From positions 1-33,750 of the forward strand of contig JAQBYN010000031.1 of NCBI GenBank assembly GCA_027622715.1: a stretch of DNA of 33,750 nucleotides. The letters are read 5' to 3'. The notes beneath the pieces are model-generated. The model made no database searches, was not told where the DNA came from, and worked only from the letters and a program-made list of their open reading frames with translations. Below are positions 23,880 through 31,493 of this stretch, in pieces. A program made the translations under genes and the position numbers. This DNA is from Pseudomonadota bacterium (GTDB lineage Bacteria; Pseudomonadota; Alphaproteobacteria; SHVP01). Numbering within the stretch: position 1 is the first letter of the stretch; each line of letters opens with the position of its first letter.

Positions 23880-24352
23880 CAGCCGGTCATCCGTGTAGTG
23901 CGGCGCGCCATCTCGCCGCTCGTCAGATCATCGGCGGCGGCGGCGGTTAACGCATGGACGAGAATGCGACCGTCATCCAACATACGCACCGACACAGTGC
24001 CGGGGGTCAATGTGATTGCGTTGGCGTAGGTGACGCGGCCAACGTCGTCGGCCTGCGGGGCGTCGACCTCGATCATCCGCGGGTCGATGTCTAATCGCGG
24101 CGCCAGAATGGCGCGCGCCACAGCGATATTCGACATTACGATTTGCCAACCGAGCCACAGCCAGTAGAGCGGCGCAGCCCACACCATCTTGACCGGATGG
24201 CCTTCGTGATCGACGACATCCATGCGCCGCGCGATCCACACCACGAGCACGACCGAAGCGGCGCCGAAAGATAAGATCAAAGGCGTGTAGTGCCCCGACA
24301 GGAGCAGCCAGATCGCCGCGAGAAAGACGCCCAGACTTAACGCGCGACCCAC
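23879..24352 (-). CDS. mrpE: Mrp-type antiporter subunit E
   Basis: A 157-residue protein with two N-terminal hydrophobic segments and a C-terminal cytoplasmic domain containing ITLTPGTVSVRMLDDGRILV, the subunit E hallmark. I choose the GTG at 24352 because GGGGGA lies about six bases upstream and the protein then starts right at the first helix. The frame is open to 24463 but that part looks non-coding. It is the first gene of the antiporter operon, so the operon promoter should lie in 24353-24631. Confidence 0.85.
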   Translation of the reverse strand: MGRALSLGVFLAAIWLLLSGHYTPLILSFGAASVVLVVWIARRMDVVDHEGHPVKMVWAAPLYWLWLGWQIVMSNIAVARAILAPRLDIDPRMIEVDAPQADDVGRVTYANAITLTPGTVSVRMLDDGRILVHALTAAAADDLTSGEMARRTTRMTG

Positions 24353-24465
24353 GCTTATTCCCCCACAACCAGTACCCACAGCCCAAACGCGACGTGGGCG
24401 GCAGCCCGCCGTGGCACCCGGTCTATGTACCCGAGTCGCCCAACGAGCCCGTCCGTCAATCACTA

Positions 24466-24477
24466 CCTAAGTTTAGG
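24466..24477. repeat. Short palindrome in the mrp / cold-shock intergenic region
   Basis: CCTAAGTTTAGG has arms CCTAA and TTAGG around a two-base centre. It lies about 114 bases upstream of the antiporter operon start, on an AT-richer patch of a divergent 279-base intergenic region. It could be an operator for either gene. A TTGGAG (24543-24548) / TACAAT (24565-24570) pair with 16 bases between lies on the cold-shock side and is a weak promoter candidate. Confidence 0.35.
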
Positions 24478-24631
24478 ATAACTCTGCAAGTAATCGAAAC
24501 AAATGAATAAAGCGGGCTCCAGGACGCTGTGGCTTGGCCCTTTTGGAGACTCCCGGAATCCGGTTACAATACCGCAGAGTTGAAGGGGCGAACTTTGCGC
24601 CCGGCTTGGTTTGATTTGACAGGGCCTAGTG

Positions 24632-25147
24632 ATGGTCGACGGCTCCCCCGATTCGGGGCGCACGAACGGTGACGTAGTTCGGGGCACGATAAAGTGGTTC
24701 AACATTTCCAAGGGATTTGGATTTGTAACCCCGCTTGACGGCGGCGGCGATGTGTTCGTTCACCTGTCTGCCTTGCGGCAAGGCGGTTTCGACATCGTCG
24801 AAGAAGGGGTCACAATCTTCTGCCGGGTGGTCCAGGGCCCTAAAGGCCGTCAGGCCATCGAGGTTATGGAGGTTGATCGCTCCACCGCGGCGCCAGAAAA
24901 GTTAGGCGGCCCGCCACCAATCGAGCCCGAGGGCGACGCGTTCGTCGCCACGGTGAAATGGTTCAACCCCGAAAAAGGCTACGGCTTTATCACCCAGGGG
25001 GAAGAGTCCGAGGACGTCTTCGTCCACATCAAGACCCTTCGGCGCGTCGGCGTCGAGCAATTGCTCCCCGGTCAATCCGTGCGCGTACGGGTCGGACAAG
25101 GGCCCAAAGGGCCGCAGGTCGCCGAGATCGATCTAGTCGAGGATTAG
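24632..25147 (+). CDS. Two-domain cold-shock protein
   Basis: A 171-residue protein with two cold-shock (OB-fold) domains, the usual alphaproteobacterial form. Domain one has GTIKWFNISKGFGFV with DVFVHLSAL; domain two has ATVKWFNPEKGYGFI with DVFVHIKTL. Both RNP1 and RNP2 motifs are intact, so each domain should bind single-stranded RNA or DNA. A Pro/Glu-rich linker (about 85-105) joins them. A GTG directly before the ATG (24629) is an alternative start; AGGG lies about 8 bases upstream. The stop overlaps that of the convergent thiY-like gene by four bases. Confidence 0.95.
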   Translation: MVDGSPDSGRTNGDVVRGTIKWFNISKGFGFVTPLDGGGDVFVHLSALRQGGFDIVEEGVTIFCRVVQGPKGRQAIEVMEVDRSTAAPEKLGGPPPIEPEGDAFVATVKWFNPEKGYGFITQGEESEDVFVHIKTLRRVGVEQLLPGQSVRVRVGQGPKGPQVAEIDLVED

Positions 25148-26088
25148 CGCGACAGCTCGACCGCGTAGCTGTCGGTCGGCAATACCGTCTCCAACATACC
25201 CCGATCCTTCAAGAAGGCAGCGAAGCGCGCGTAACGCCCACGGTCGAGTGCCGCCGGTCGCAGCGCGAACCGCGGCAACGTGTCGGCCCACGCGCGCCGG
25301 TTCAACTCGTCGTCCAGATCGCCGCGTCCCTTGATAAACAGCTGCCAGCTCTCATCGGGATGGTTCACCAAATACTGCACCCCTTGTTCCAGCGCCGCGA
25401 TGAATCGCACCAGACGCGGATCATCCAAATGGTCGGCGTTGGCTACCAGGATCAACTCGTCATAGCCCGGCACACCGTGCTCCTCGACGAAGAAGGCGCG
25501 GCCCGGCCGTCCCAATATCGCCATCTGATTCAGTTCGAAATTGCGGAACGCGCCAATGACCGCGTCGACCTGACCGCTGATCAACGACGGTGAGAGCGAG
25601 AAATTTACGTTGATGAGATCGATGTCGTCGAGCGTCAGACCATGTCGCTCCAGCATCGCGCCCAGCAGGGCATCTTCGAATCCGCCGACCGAGAACCCGA
25701 CTTTCTTTCCTTTCAAATCGGCGATTGACTGGATCGGTCCGTCGGCAAGGACGACCAGCGAGTTAAGCGGGGTCGCCACCAATGTCGCAATGCGCCGCAA
25801 CGGCAAACCTTGCGCGACTTGGAGATGCAACTGGGGCTGGTACGAGACCGCGATATCGGCGCGACCCGCAGCGACCAGTTTAGGGGGATCGTTGGGGTCC
25901 GAGGGTTGAACGAATTCAACAGCCAGATCTTGCTCAGCGAAATAACCGCGCTCAAGGGCGACGAATAGAGGCGCGTGGTCAGGATTGATGAACCAGTCCA
26001 GCATCACCGTCAGCCGCTCCGCGGCCTGGGCTGCAGGCGCAACAACGGCGACGGCCAAGACAATGGTCAACAAGCGCAGCATCTTCAT
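25144..26088 (-). CDS. thiY: Thiamine-precursor ABC transporter, substrate-binding protein
   Basis: A 314-residue periplasmic binding protein of the NMT1/THI5-like group. A signal peptide covers about residues 1-22 (hydrophobic core LLTIVLAVAVVAPAA, cleavage after AQA). The mature protein opens with LTVMLDWFINPDHAPLFVA, a hallmark of the HMP/formylaminopyrimidine-binding ThiY family. DLKGKKVGFSVGGFED and SGQVDAVIGAFRNFE follow. It is the last gene of a three-gene operon under a TPP riboswitch, which supports uptake of a thiamine pyrimidine precursor rather than taurine or nitrate. Confidence 0.9.
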   Translation of the reverse strand: MKMLRLLTIVLAVAVVAPAAQAAERLTVMLDWFINPDHAPLFVALERGYFAEQDLAVEFVQPSDPNDPPKLVAAGRADIAVSYQPQLHLQVAQGLPLRRIATLVATPLNSLVVLADGPIQSIADLKGKKVGFSVGGFEDALLGAMLERHGLTLDDIDLINVNFSLSPSLISGQVDAVIGAFRNFELNQMAILGRPGRAFFVEEHGVPGYDELILVANADHLDDPRLVRFIAALEQGVQYLVNHPDESWQLFIKGRGDLDDELNRRAWADTLPRFALRPAALDRGRYARFAAFLKDRGMLETVLPTDSYAVELSR

Positions 26089-26101
26089 GGCTGGGTCTCC
26101 C

Positions 26102-26875
26102 TTAAGGATCTAGATCGGGCAGGGTGTCGGGCTGCCACGGGATGGCTTTGCGCAAGGCAAAGTCGACGAGGAAATAGAGCGCGACGGCGAGCGCCGCGAG
26201 GGCGAGCAGGGCGGCGAACATCAAGTCGGTCTGGACCCGGGCATTGGCCCGCAGCATCAAATAGCCGAGCCCGGCACCCGATCCGACCCACTCGCCGACC
26301 ACGGCGCCGATCGGCGCGACCGCTGCGGCGACCCGCAGGCCAGAGGCAAACGCCGGCAGTGCCGCCGGAAGCCGAACGTGCCGGAGCACCGCAAACGGCC
26401 GGGCGCGCGGGCCGCCGGTCATGGTGTGGGCGAGATCGATCCAGCGCGTCTCGGTGCGGCGCAACCCATCCAGAAAACTCGACGCCACCGGAAAATAGAT
26501 GATGAGCGTCGCCATACCGATTTTCGATGCCATCCCATAACCCAGCCACAGCACGAGCAACGGGGCGATCGCGAATACCGGTATTGCTTGGCTGGTTACA
26601 AGAATTGGCAACAACCAGCGCCGCGCCGGGCGAAACATCGCGATCACCACGGCGCTGCCGGCGCCAAGCAACGTGCCCAGCACTAGCCCGCCCAGAATTT
26701 CGCTGAGTGTTACGAGTGCGTGTCCGGCAATCAAACCTGAACGCGTCACTAGTGCCGTGAACGTCTCGATCGGACCCGGCAGCAAATAGGGCGGCGCGCC
26801 GGAGACCAACACGATTACCTGCCAAAGGACGATCAGGCCGGCCACGGTGACGGCACCTCGAAACACCCGGCTCAT
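26102..26875 (-). CDS. thiX: Thiamine-precursor ABC transporter, permease
   Basis: A 257-residue permease with about six transmembrane segments. The EAA-type loop that docks the ATPase is visible as [18 protein letters not shown] followed by [20 protein letters not shown]. It overlaps the ATPase gene by four bases (ATGA) and precedes the binding protein by 13. The family also contains nitrate and taurine permeases; the riboswitch and the ThiY-type partner decide the assignment. Confidence 0.9.
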   Translation of the reverse strand: MSRVFRGAVTVAGLIVLWQVIVLVSGAPPYLLPGPIETFTALVTRSGLIAGHALVTLSEILGGLVLGTLLGAGSAVVIAMFRPARRWLLPILVTSQAIPVFAIAPLLVLWLGYGMASKIGMATLIIYFPVASSFLDGLRRTETRWIDLAHTMTGGPRARPFAVLRHVRLPAALPAFASGLRVAAAVAPIGAVVGEWVGSGAGLGYLMLRANARVQTDLMFAALLALAALAVALYFLVDFALRKAIPWQPDTLPDLDP

Positions 26876-27639
26876 GGCGCACCGGCATCGCCAACCGCGA
26901 GCTGATCCATCAAGTCTTGATACCGTGCAGGAAAATCGCCAAACGTCGGCTGCCGGGGTGGGGGCAAGTCGGGCACCCCTGATTTCTCGATTTGAGCCGG
27001 TGATCCCGATAGCACGAACAGCTGGTGCCCGAGGCGCAACGCTTCTTGCGGGTCATGCGTTACCAGCACCACCGTGCGCCCGCGTAACACGGTGCTCGCC
27101 AAGTCCTGCAGCCGAAATCGGGTCAGCGCATCGACCGCGGAAAACGGTTCGTCCATCAAGACGACGGCGCGGTCCTCCATCAACGTGCGGGCCAGTGCGA
27201 CCCGTTGGCGCATGCCGCCCGACAATGCCGCGGGGCGTTTCGTCTCGTGGCCACGCAGCCCGACCAGCGCCAGCAGGCGATGAGCGGCGGTTGCATCGGT
27301 CGGCTCACCGCGCAATCGCGCGCCCAACCCGACGTTGTCCCGCGCCGAAAGCCACGGCAGCAACAGATCGCTCTGATCCATATAGGCAACACGCCCCGCC
27401 AGGCCCCGGCCATCACCGCCCACAATCCGGCCATTGGTTGGCGCAATCAGACCCGCCATGGCACGCAGCAATGTACTCTTGCCGACGCCGCTTGGTCCCA
27501 GCAGGCAGGTGGTTTGTCCCGCCGGGAATACCGTGGACAGGCCGTCAAATAGCGGCAAGTCGCCGAGCGTCAGCGACAGTTTCTCGACCACAACAGTGGT
27601 TGCACCGCCGGCGTTGCCGCCGGGCTCTGGTTCGGTCAT
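26872..27639 (-). CDS. thiZ: Thiamine-precursor ABC transporter, ATPase
   Basis: A 255-residue ABC ATPase. Walker A is GPSGVGKS (48-55), the signature LSGGMRQR (139-146), Walker B VVLMDEP (159-165) and the switch His195 (VTHDPQEA). The Q-loop reads [13 protein letters not shown]. The start is the ATG at 27639; its ribosome site AAGGGA (27646-27651) is the 3' strand of the TPP riboswitch. The frame is open to 27783 but that stretch is the riboswitch. It is the first gene of the operon. Confidence 0.92.
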   Translation of the reverse strand: MTEPEPGGNAGGATTVVVEKLSLTLGDLPLFDGLSTVFPAGQTTCLLGPSGVGKSTLLRAMAGLIAPTNGRIVGGDGRGLAGRVAYMDQSDLLLPWLSARDNVGLGARLRGEPTDATAAHRLLALVGLRGHETKRPAALSGGMRQRVALARTLMEDRAVVLMDEPFSAVDALTRFRLQDLASTVLRGRTVVLVTHDPQEALRLGHQLFVLSGSPAQIEKSGVPDLPPPRQPTFGDFPARYQDLMDQLAVGDAGAP

Positions 27640-27645
27640 AGCGCG

Positions 27646-27722
27646 TCCCTTCGCCGGTATTAACCGGATCAGGTTCGAGGGGTCGTTCCAGCGGAACCTC
27701 TCAGCCAAAGGCTCCCCCCGCT
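27646..27722 (-). ncRNA. TPP riboswitch (THI element)
   Basis: Read on the minus strand, GGGGAGCC is followed by CTGAGA (27699-27704), then GAACCTGATC (27667-27676) and GGTTAATACCGGCGAAGGGA (27646-27665), in the order and spacing of the thiamine pyrophosphate aptamer. The optional P3a extension is short. The final AAGGGA is also the ribosome site of thiZ, six bases before its ATG. Binding of thiamine pyrophosphate should therefore hide the ribosome site directly and switch off translation of the transporter. Confidence 0.95.
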
Positions 27723-27732
27723 TGATCAAGTC

Positions 27733-27761
27733 ACTATAATGCGCTGTGTTGCAGTTGAGAA
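27733..27761 (-). promoter_or_regulatory. Candidate promoter of the thiZXY operon
   Basis: On the minus strand TTCTCA (27761-27756, four of six to the -35 consensus) and TATAGT (27738-27733, five of six to the -10 consensus) are 17 bases apart. Predicted initiation near 27726 would begin the transcript just before the riboswitch. The same base pairs read TATAAT (27735-27740) on the plus strand, a possible -10 for the DUF192 gene, though no good plus-strand -35 is seen. Confidence 0.5.
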
Positions 27762-27783
27762 CGTATTTCCGGAGATCGCGCAC

Positions 27784-28296
27784 GTGTCCAAAGGACCGGA
27801 CTTAGAGGGCCTCAAGAGGCCGCTGCTCTATATCGTCATTATTCTGACTCTGGGCCTTGCGGTGTCGCTGGTCGGACCAGAATTGACCGGCGATGCGGCC
27901 GAAGACCGGCTCACCGGCCAAGAATTGGTCGTCGCCGCGCAGAGCGGGCCCGTCACTTTCGTGGTCGAGGTCGTCGACACCAACGAGACGCGCGCGAGCG
28001 GCCTGATGTTTCGCGAACAGCTGGCGCCGAATGCCGGCATGTTGTTCGACTTCAAGCGCGAACAGCCGGTGTCGTTTTGGATGAAGAACACGTTGATCCC
28101 GCTAGATATGTTTTTCATCAAGGCCGACGGTCGAATTGTCCAGATTGCCAAGCGCACGGTCCCACATTCTGAGGCAGGTATTCCGTCGCCTGAGCCAGTG
28201 CTGGCGGTGCTCGAGACCAACGCCGGCGTGGCCGATCGGTTTGGCATCAAGGCGGGCGACATCGTCCGCCATCCGGTATTCGGAAATGCGCAATAG
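27784..28296 (+). CDS. DUF192 family protein with N-terminal membrane segment
   Basis: A 170-residue protein. A hydrophobic segment (about 14-30) anchors or exports it. The DUF192 domain covers about 48-165, with the hallmark [19 protein letters not shown] (70-88), [17 protein letters not shown] (95-111) and a late AGDIVRH. I choose the GTG at 27784, which has GGAG about nine bases upstream; the ATG at 27739 lies inside a TATAAT element and has no ribosome site. It is five bases before the thioesterase gene, forming a three-gene plus-strand unit. The molecular function of the family is not established. Confidence 0.85.
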   Translation: MSKGPDLEGLKRPLLYIVIILTLGLAVSLVGPELTGDAAEDRLTGQELVVAAQSGPVTFVVEVVDTNETRASGLMFREQLAPNAGMLFDFKREQPVSFWMKNTLIPLDMFFIKADGRIVQIAKRTVPHSEAGIPSPEPVLAVLETNAGVADRFGIKAGDIVRHPVFGNAQ

Positions 28297-28301
28297 ATCC
28301 C

Positions 28302-28784
28302 ATGGACGGGCACGCGGGCACAGATCAACCGGATGTTGCGGGCGCTGAACCGCCCCCTGGTTTTTTCCTCATCGACAAACGATCGGCATTCGGCGTCCTC
28401 GTCGGTCCGGTCTTTCAACACGATGATGCGGCGGGCAACCTGTACGGTTTTCGCGTCCAGGCCAAACACCTCAACCTCGGCGGCGTTGCCCATGGCGGGA
28501 TGCTCGCGACGTTCGCCGATGTCGTCCTAGGTCAGTTTCCGTCGCGCGATTTTGGCCGTCTGACCGTCACTATTCGCCTCGTCATGGATTATTTGGCGCC
28601 GGCCAAAGCGGGTGACTGGGTCGAGGCACGCCCCGTCATAACCCGCGAAACCCGCAACCTCGTATTTGCCGAGACCACGCTCGTTGCCGGGCCCCGCTCA
28701 CTGCTTACCGCATCGGCGATTTTCAAAACGCTGGAACGCCGCCGCACGAAACCAACCCAAGCTAGTCAATCAGGAGATGCGTAA
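28302..28784 (+). CDS. PaaI-type hotdog thioesterase
   Basis: A 160-residue hotdog-fold protein of the PaaI group, which hydrolyse acyl-CoA thioesters. The active-site region is HLNLGGVAHGGMLATFADVV (56-75) with Asn58, His64-Gly-Gly and Asp73 at the usual places, then VTIRLVMDYLAPAKAGDWVE. The Ala/Pro-rich N-terminus is short. Its TAA shares the A with the ATG of the MaoC-type gene (TAATG), so the two are translationally coupled. Confidence 0.88.
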   Translation: MDGHAGTDQPDVAGAEPPPGFFLIDKRSAFGVLVGPVFQHDDAAGNLYGFRVQAKHLNLGGVAHGGMLATFADVVLGQFPSRDFGRLTVTIRLVMDYLAPAKAGDWVEARPVITRETRNLVFAETTLVAGPRSLLTASAIFKTLERRRTKPTQASQSGDA

Positions 28785-29299
28785 TGTACGGAAGAAAAGA
28801 AATCGGCCCGCAGCGCTACCGCGAAGACCTCGGCCGCTACTACGAGGACTTCGAGGTTGGCGACGTTTACGAGCATCGCCCGGGCCGCACCGTGACCGAA
28901 ACCGACAACATTTGGTTCACCAACCTGACGATGAACACCCATCCCGTTCATTTCGACCACGCCTATGCGCGCAAGAGCGAGTTCGGCAAGCCGCTGGTCA
29001 ATTCAGCGCTAACGCTGGCGATGGTCGCGGGCATGAGCGTTAGCGACACTAGCCAAAAGGCCATCGCCAATCTCGGTTGGGACAAAATCAAACTGACTGC
29101 GCCGGTCTTTGTCGGCGACACGCTCTATGCCGAGAGCGAGGTTCTCAGCAAACGCGAATCGAAGTCGCGCCCAACCCAGGGAATCGTGACCATTACAACG
29201 ACGGGCCGCAAAGACGACGGCACCGTGTTCATGACGTATGAACGATCGTTCCTCGTGCCCAAGCGTGGCCACGGTGTTGGTGATCTTGCCAATTACTAA
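28784..29299 (+). CDS. MaoC-family acyl-CoA hydratase/dehydratase
   Basis: A 171-residue hotdog protein with the MaoC pattern: TETDNIWFTNLTMNTHPVHF (38-57), FGKPLVNSALTLAM, TAPVFVGDTLYAESEVL and a late FMTYERSFLVPKR. In place of the usual Gly-Asp-x-Asn-Pro of R-specific enoyl-CoA hydratases it has Thr-Met-Asn-Thr-His-Pro, as in beta-methylmalyl-CoA dehydratase-like and itaconyl-CoA hydratase-like members. Hydration or dehydration of a branched dicarboxyl-CoA is thus a reasonable inference. It is coupled to the thioesterase and converges on a thiolase gene 76 bases away. Confidence 0.88.
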   Translation: MYGRKEIGPQRYREDLGRYYEDFEVGDVYEHRPGRTVTETDNIWFTNLTMNTHPVHFDHAYARKSEFGKPLVNSALTLAMVAGMSVSDTSQKAIANLGWDKIKLTAPVFVGDTLYAESEVLSKRESKSRPTQGIVTITTTGRKDDGTVFMTYERSFLVPKRGHGVGDLANY

Positions 29300-29340
29300 A
29301 CGCGAAAAGCGACTCCTCAATCGCCGATGCGACCCGTGGT

Positions 29341-29360
29341 ATCGCGTAGGTCTGCGCGAT
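29341..29360. repeat. Weak inverted repeat between convergent genes
   Basis: ATCGCG (29341-29346) and CGCGAT (29355-29360) flank an 8-base loop in the 76-base gap between the MaoC-type and thiolase genes. Only three T residues follow on the plus strand. It may help end transcription but is not a clear intrinsic terminator. Confidence 0.3.
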
Positions 29361-29375
29361 CTGTTTGGTGGGTGA

Positions 29376-30581
29376 TTAAACGCGTTCCAAGACCAGGGCG
29401 ATCCCTTGGCCGACGCCGATACACATGGTGCACAACGCGTATTTGCCGCCGCGCCGGTGCAACTCACGGGTCGCGGTCAGGGCCATGCGCACGCCACTCA
29501 TACCCAGCGGGTGACCCAGCGCGATGGCGCCGCCGTTGGGGTTAACGTGTTCGGCGTCGTCGGGCACGCCGAGGTCGCGCAGCACCGCGAGTGCCTGGCT
29601 CGCGAACGCTTCGTTGAGCTCGATCACGTCCATGTCGGCGATGCTCAGACCGGTATGCGCCAACACCTTACGGCTGGCCGGCGCGGGGCCAAATCCCATA
29701 ATCCGTGGTGCGACACCCGCGGTCGCCATGGCGACAATGCGGGCCTTGGGCTCGAGCCCGTTGTCGCGCGCCGCCGCTTCGCTGGCGACAATCATTGCGG
29801 CGGCGCCGTCGTTGATACCCGACGCGTTGCCGGCGGTGACCGAACCATCTTTGCGAAACGCCGGTTTCAGTTTGGCCAAGCCGCCCAGGCTGACGTCGGG
29901 GCGCGGGTGTTCATCGCGATCGACCACCACCAGGTCGCCGCGCCGCTGCGGTATCGACACGGCCATGATCTCGCCCGCGAGAAAGCCCGAGGATTGCGCG
30001 GCGCCGGCACGTTGCTGGCTGCGCAACGCAAAGGCGTCTTGATCGGCGCGCGATACTTGAAACTCTTCGGCGACGTTCTCGGCCGTAACACCCATCGGGT
30101 CCACCCCGTGCGCTTCTTCCATCTTCGGATTAACGAAGCGCCAGCCTAGCGTGGTGTCATAGACCTCGGCTTTGCGCGAAAACGGCGCGTCGGACTTGGC
30201 CATCACGAACGGCGCGCGCGTCATACTTTCGACCCCGCCGACGATGCCCATGGCGGTGTCGCCGCTACGAATGGCGCGGGCCATCGTACCGGTCGCATCC
30301 AGACCCGAACCGCACAGGCGGTTAATCGTGGCGCCAGTTATGCTATCGGGCAGACCAGCCAGCAACAGCGCCATGCGCGCGACGTTGCGATTGTCCTCGC
30401 CTGATTGATTGGCACAGCCGAACAGTACATCGTCGACCTTTTCCCAATCGACGCCAGGGTTGCGGCGCATCAGTTCCGCCACCGGTAGCGCGGCCAGATC
30501 GTCCGTTCTTACCGGCGATAGAACGCCGCCATAGCGGCCGATCGGCGTTCTAATCGCGTCACAGATGAAAGCGTCGGTCAT
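29376..30581 (-). CDS. Thiolase, 3-oxoadipyl-CoA thiolase-like
   Basis: A 401-residue thiolase of normal length. The nucleophile is Cys90 (NRLCGSGLDATG), with His357 in NPNGGAIALGHPLG and Cys387 in TMCIGVGQG. The segments GGVESMTRAPFVMAK and DTTLGWRFVNPKM resemble 3-oxoadipyl-CoA thiolases (PcaF/PaaJ) more than acetoacetyl-CoA thiolases. It would cleave 3-oxoadipyl-CoA to succinyl-CoA and acetyl-CoA or act on a related 3-oxoacyl-CoA. It starts only 15 bases after the RDD gene on the same strand. No other beta-ketoadipate genes are in the window, so the substrate assignment is moderate. Confidence 0.87.
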   Translation of the reverse strand: MTDAFICDAIRTPIGRYGGVLSPVRTDDLAALPVAELMRRNPGVDWEKVDDVLFGCANQSGEDNRNVARMALLLAGLPDSITGATINRLCGSGLDATGTMARAIRSGDTAMGIVGGVESMTRAPFVMAKSDAPFSRKAEVYDTTLGWRFVNPKMEEAHGVDPMGVTAENVAEEFQVSRADQDAFALRSQQRAGAAQSSGFLAGEIMAVSIPQRRGDLVVVDRDEHPRPDVSLGGLAKLKPAFRKDGSVTAGNASGINDGAAAMIVASEAAARDNGLEPKARIVAMATAGVAPRIMGFGPAPASRKVLAHTGLSIADMDVIELNEAFASQALAVLRDLGVPDDAEHVNPNGGAIALGHPLGMSGVRMALTATRELHRRGGKYALCTMCIGVGQGIALVLERV

Positions 30582-30596
30582 GCGTCGCCCTATTTC

Positions 30597-31493
30597 TTAG
30601 GTGTTCGTTTGATCGAACTTATCCTTTCGCCGCACCCCAAGCAGCATTTTCTGTTCCAGGTGCCCACGAAGTGCTGTGTAGAAGGCTTGGAGAAACGGAC
30701 TAGGCGCGGGCGGTATGTGGTCCGATGCTTGCCAGCGGATGCGCCGTTGGATGCGGCGGGCCACTTCAGACTCCCATTTCGATGATTGCATCCCGCCCGA
30801 GCGCAGCACCTCTTCCAGCGTCTGCAATTCGTAAATCCCGTAAACGTCCAGCTGCTCTTTGGTGAACGAATAGGACTTAACGCGCCCCGCGTTGGATGAG
30901 CGCCCGGCGATATCGCGCAACAGGCCGGCGCGCGGGATGTCGATAACCCAGGTGCCGCCGACGATGTCCCCGGCGCGCAGCCGGTCGCGATTAAAGAACG
31001 GCAGCAGGACCAGGATCATCATCCAGCCCAGGGTCGCCAGCGTCGTCCATTGGCCCTCGCCGCCGAACCCAAGCGCGAACAGCAGGGATGCAGGCATAAA
31101 GAACTCGATCTCGCGCAGCAGGTTGCGGGCGATCACCGCCTCAGTCGATAGGTGGCCGCCGCGCCGGTCGACCACTTTGAGCCCCATTGCGCGCTTGCCG
31201 GGGGTCGCACCGCGCCACCGGGCTTCGAAGGCGATGAAATAGAACGACTTCAACAAGAACAAGATGACGATCCAACCCGAGACCAGCCATAGCCCGCCGC
31301 CAAACGGGCGGAACGTGACGCCGGCAAAGATCAACAAGGCGACCGCGGCGGTGCCGATGATGAGTAGGTCGATCGCGAATGCGGCGGCCCGGCTGCCACG
31401 ATCGGCAAGCCGCACCGGAATTGGGACGCCTTCAGGCGTGGTGATTGTCCGTAACGCCGGATCTGGCCGGTCTGCCACTGACGCGACGGTCAC
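30597..31493 (-). CDS. RDD-family membrane protein with C-terminal cytoplasmic extension
   Basis: A 298-residue protein. The RDD domain covers about 25-190: RLADRGSRAAAFAIDLLI (28-45), TPGKRAMGLKVVDRRGG (97-113) and several hydrophobic helices. About 100 further residues form a charged, probably helical tail (FTKEQLDVYGIYELQTLEEV, then VARRIQRRIRW). The GTG at 31493 is chosen because it overlaps the stop of the SpoIIM-like gene (GTGA); the longer open frame to 31793 shadows that gene. RDD, SpoIIM-like and DUF58 genes commonly sit together with a MoxR ATPase and a transglutaminase; the joint function is unsettled. Confidence 0.87.
   Translation of the reverse strand: MTVASVADRPDPALRTITTPEGVPIPVRLADRGSRAAAFAIDLLIIGTAAVALLIFAGVTFRPFGGGLWLVSGWIVILFLLKSFYFIAFEARWRGATPGKRAMGLKVVDRRGGHLSTEAVIARNLLREIEFFMPASLLFALGFGGEGQWTTLATLGWMMILVLLPFFNRDRLRAGDIVGGTWVIDIPRAGLLRDIAGRSSNAGRVKSYSFTKEQLDVYGIYELQTLEEVLRSGGMQSSKWESEVARRIQRRIRWQASDHIPPAPSPFLQAFYTALRGHLEQKMLLGVRRKDKFDQTNT

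Noticed and set aside
29300-29375. Intrinsic terminator between the MaoC-type and thiolase genes
   Set aside because: Only a 6-base stem with an 8-base loop and no proper T-run is present, so it is listed only as a weak inverted repeat.
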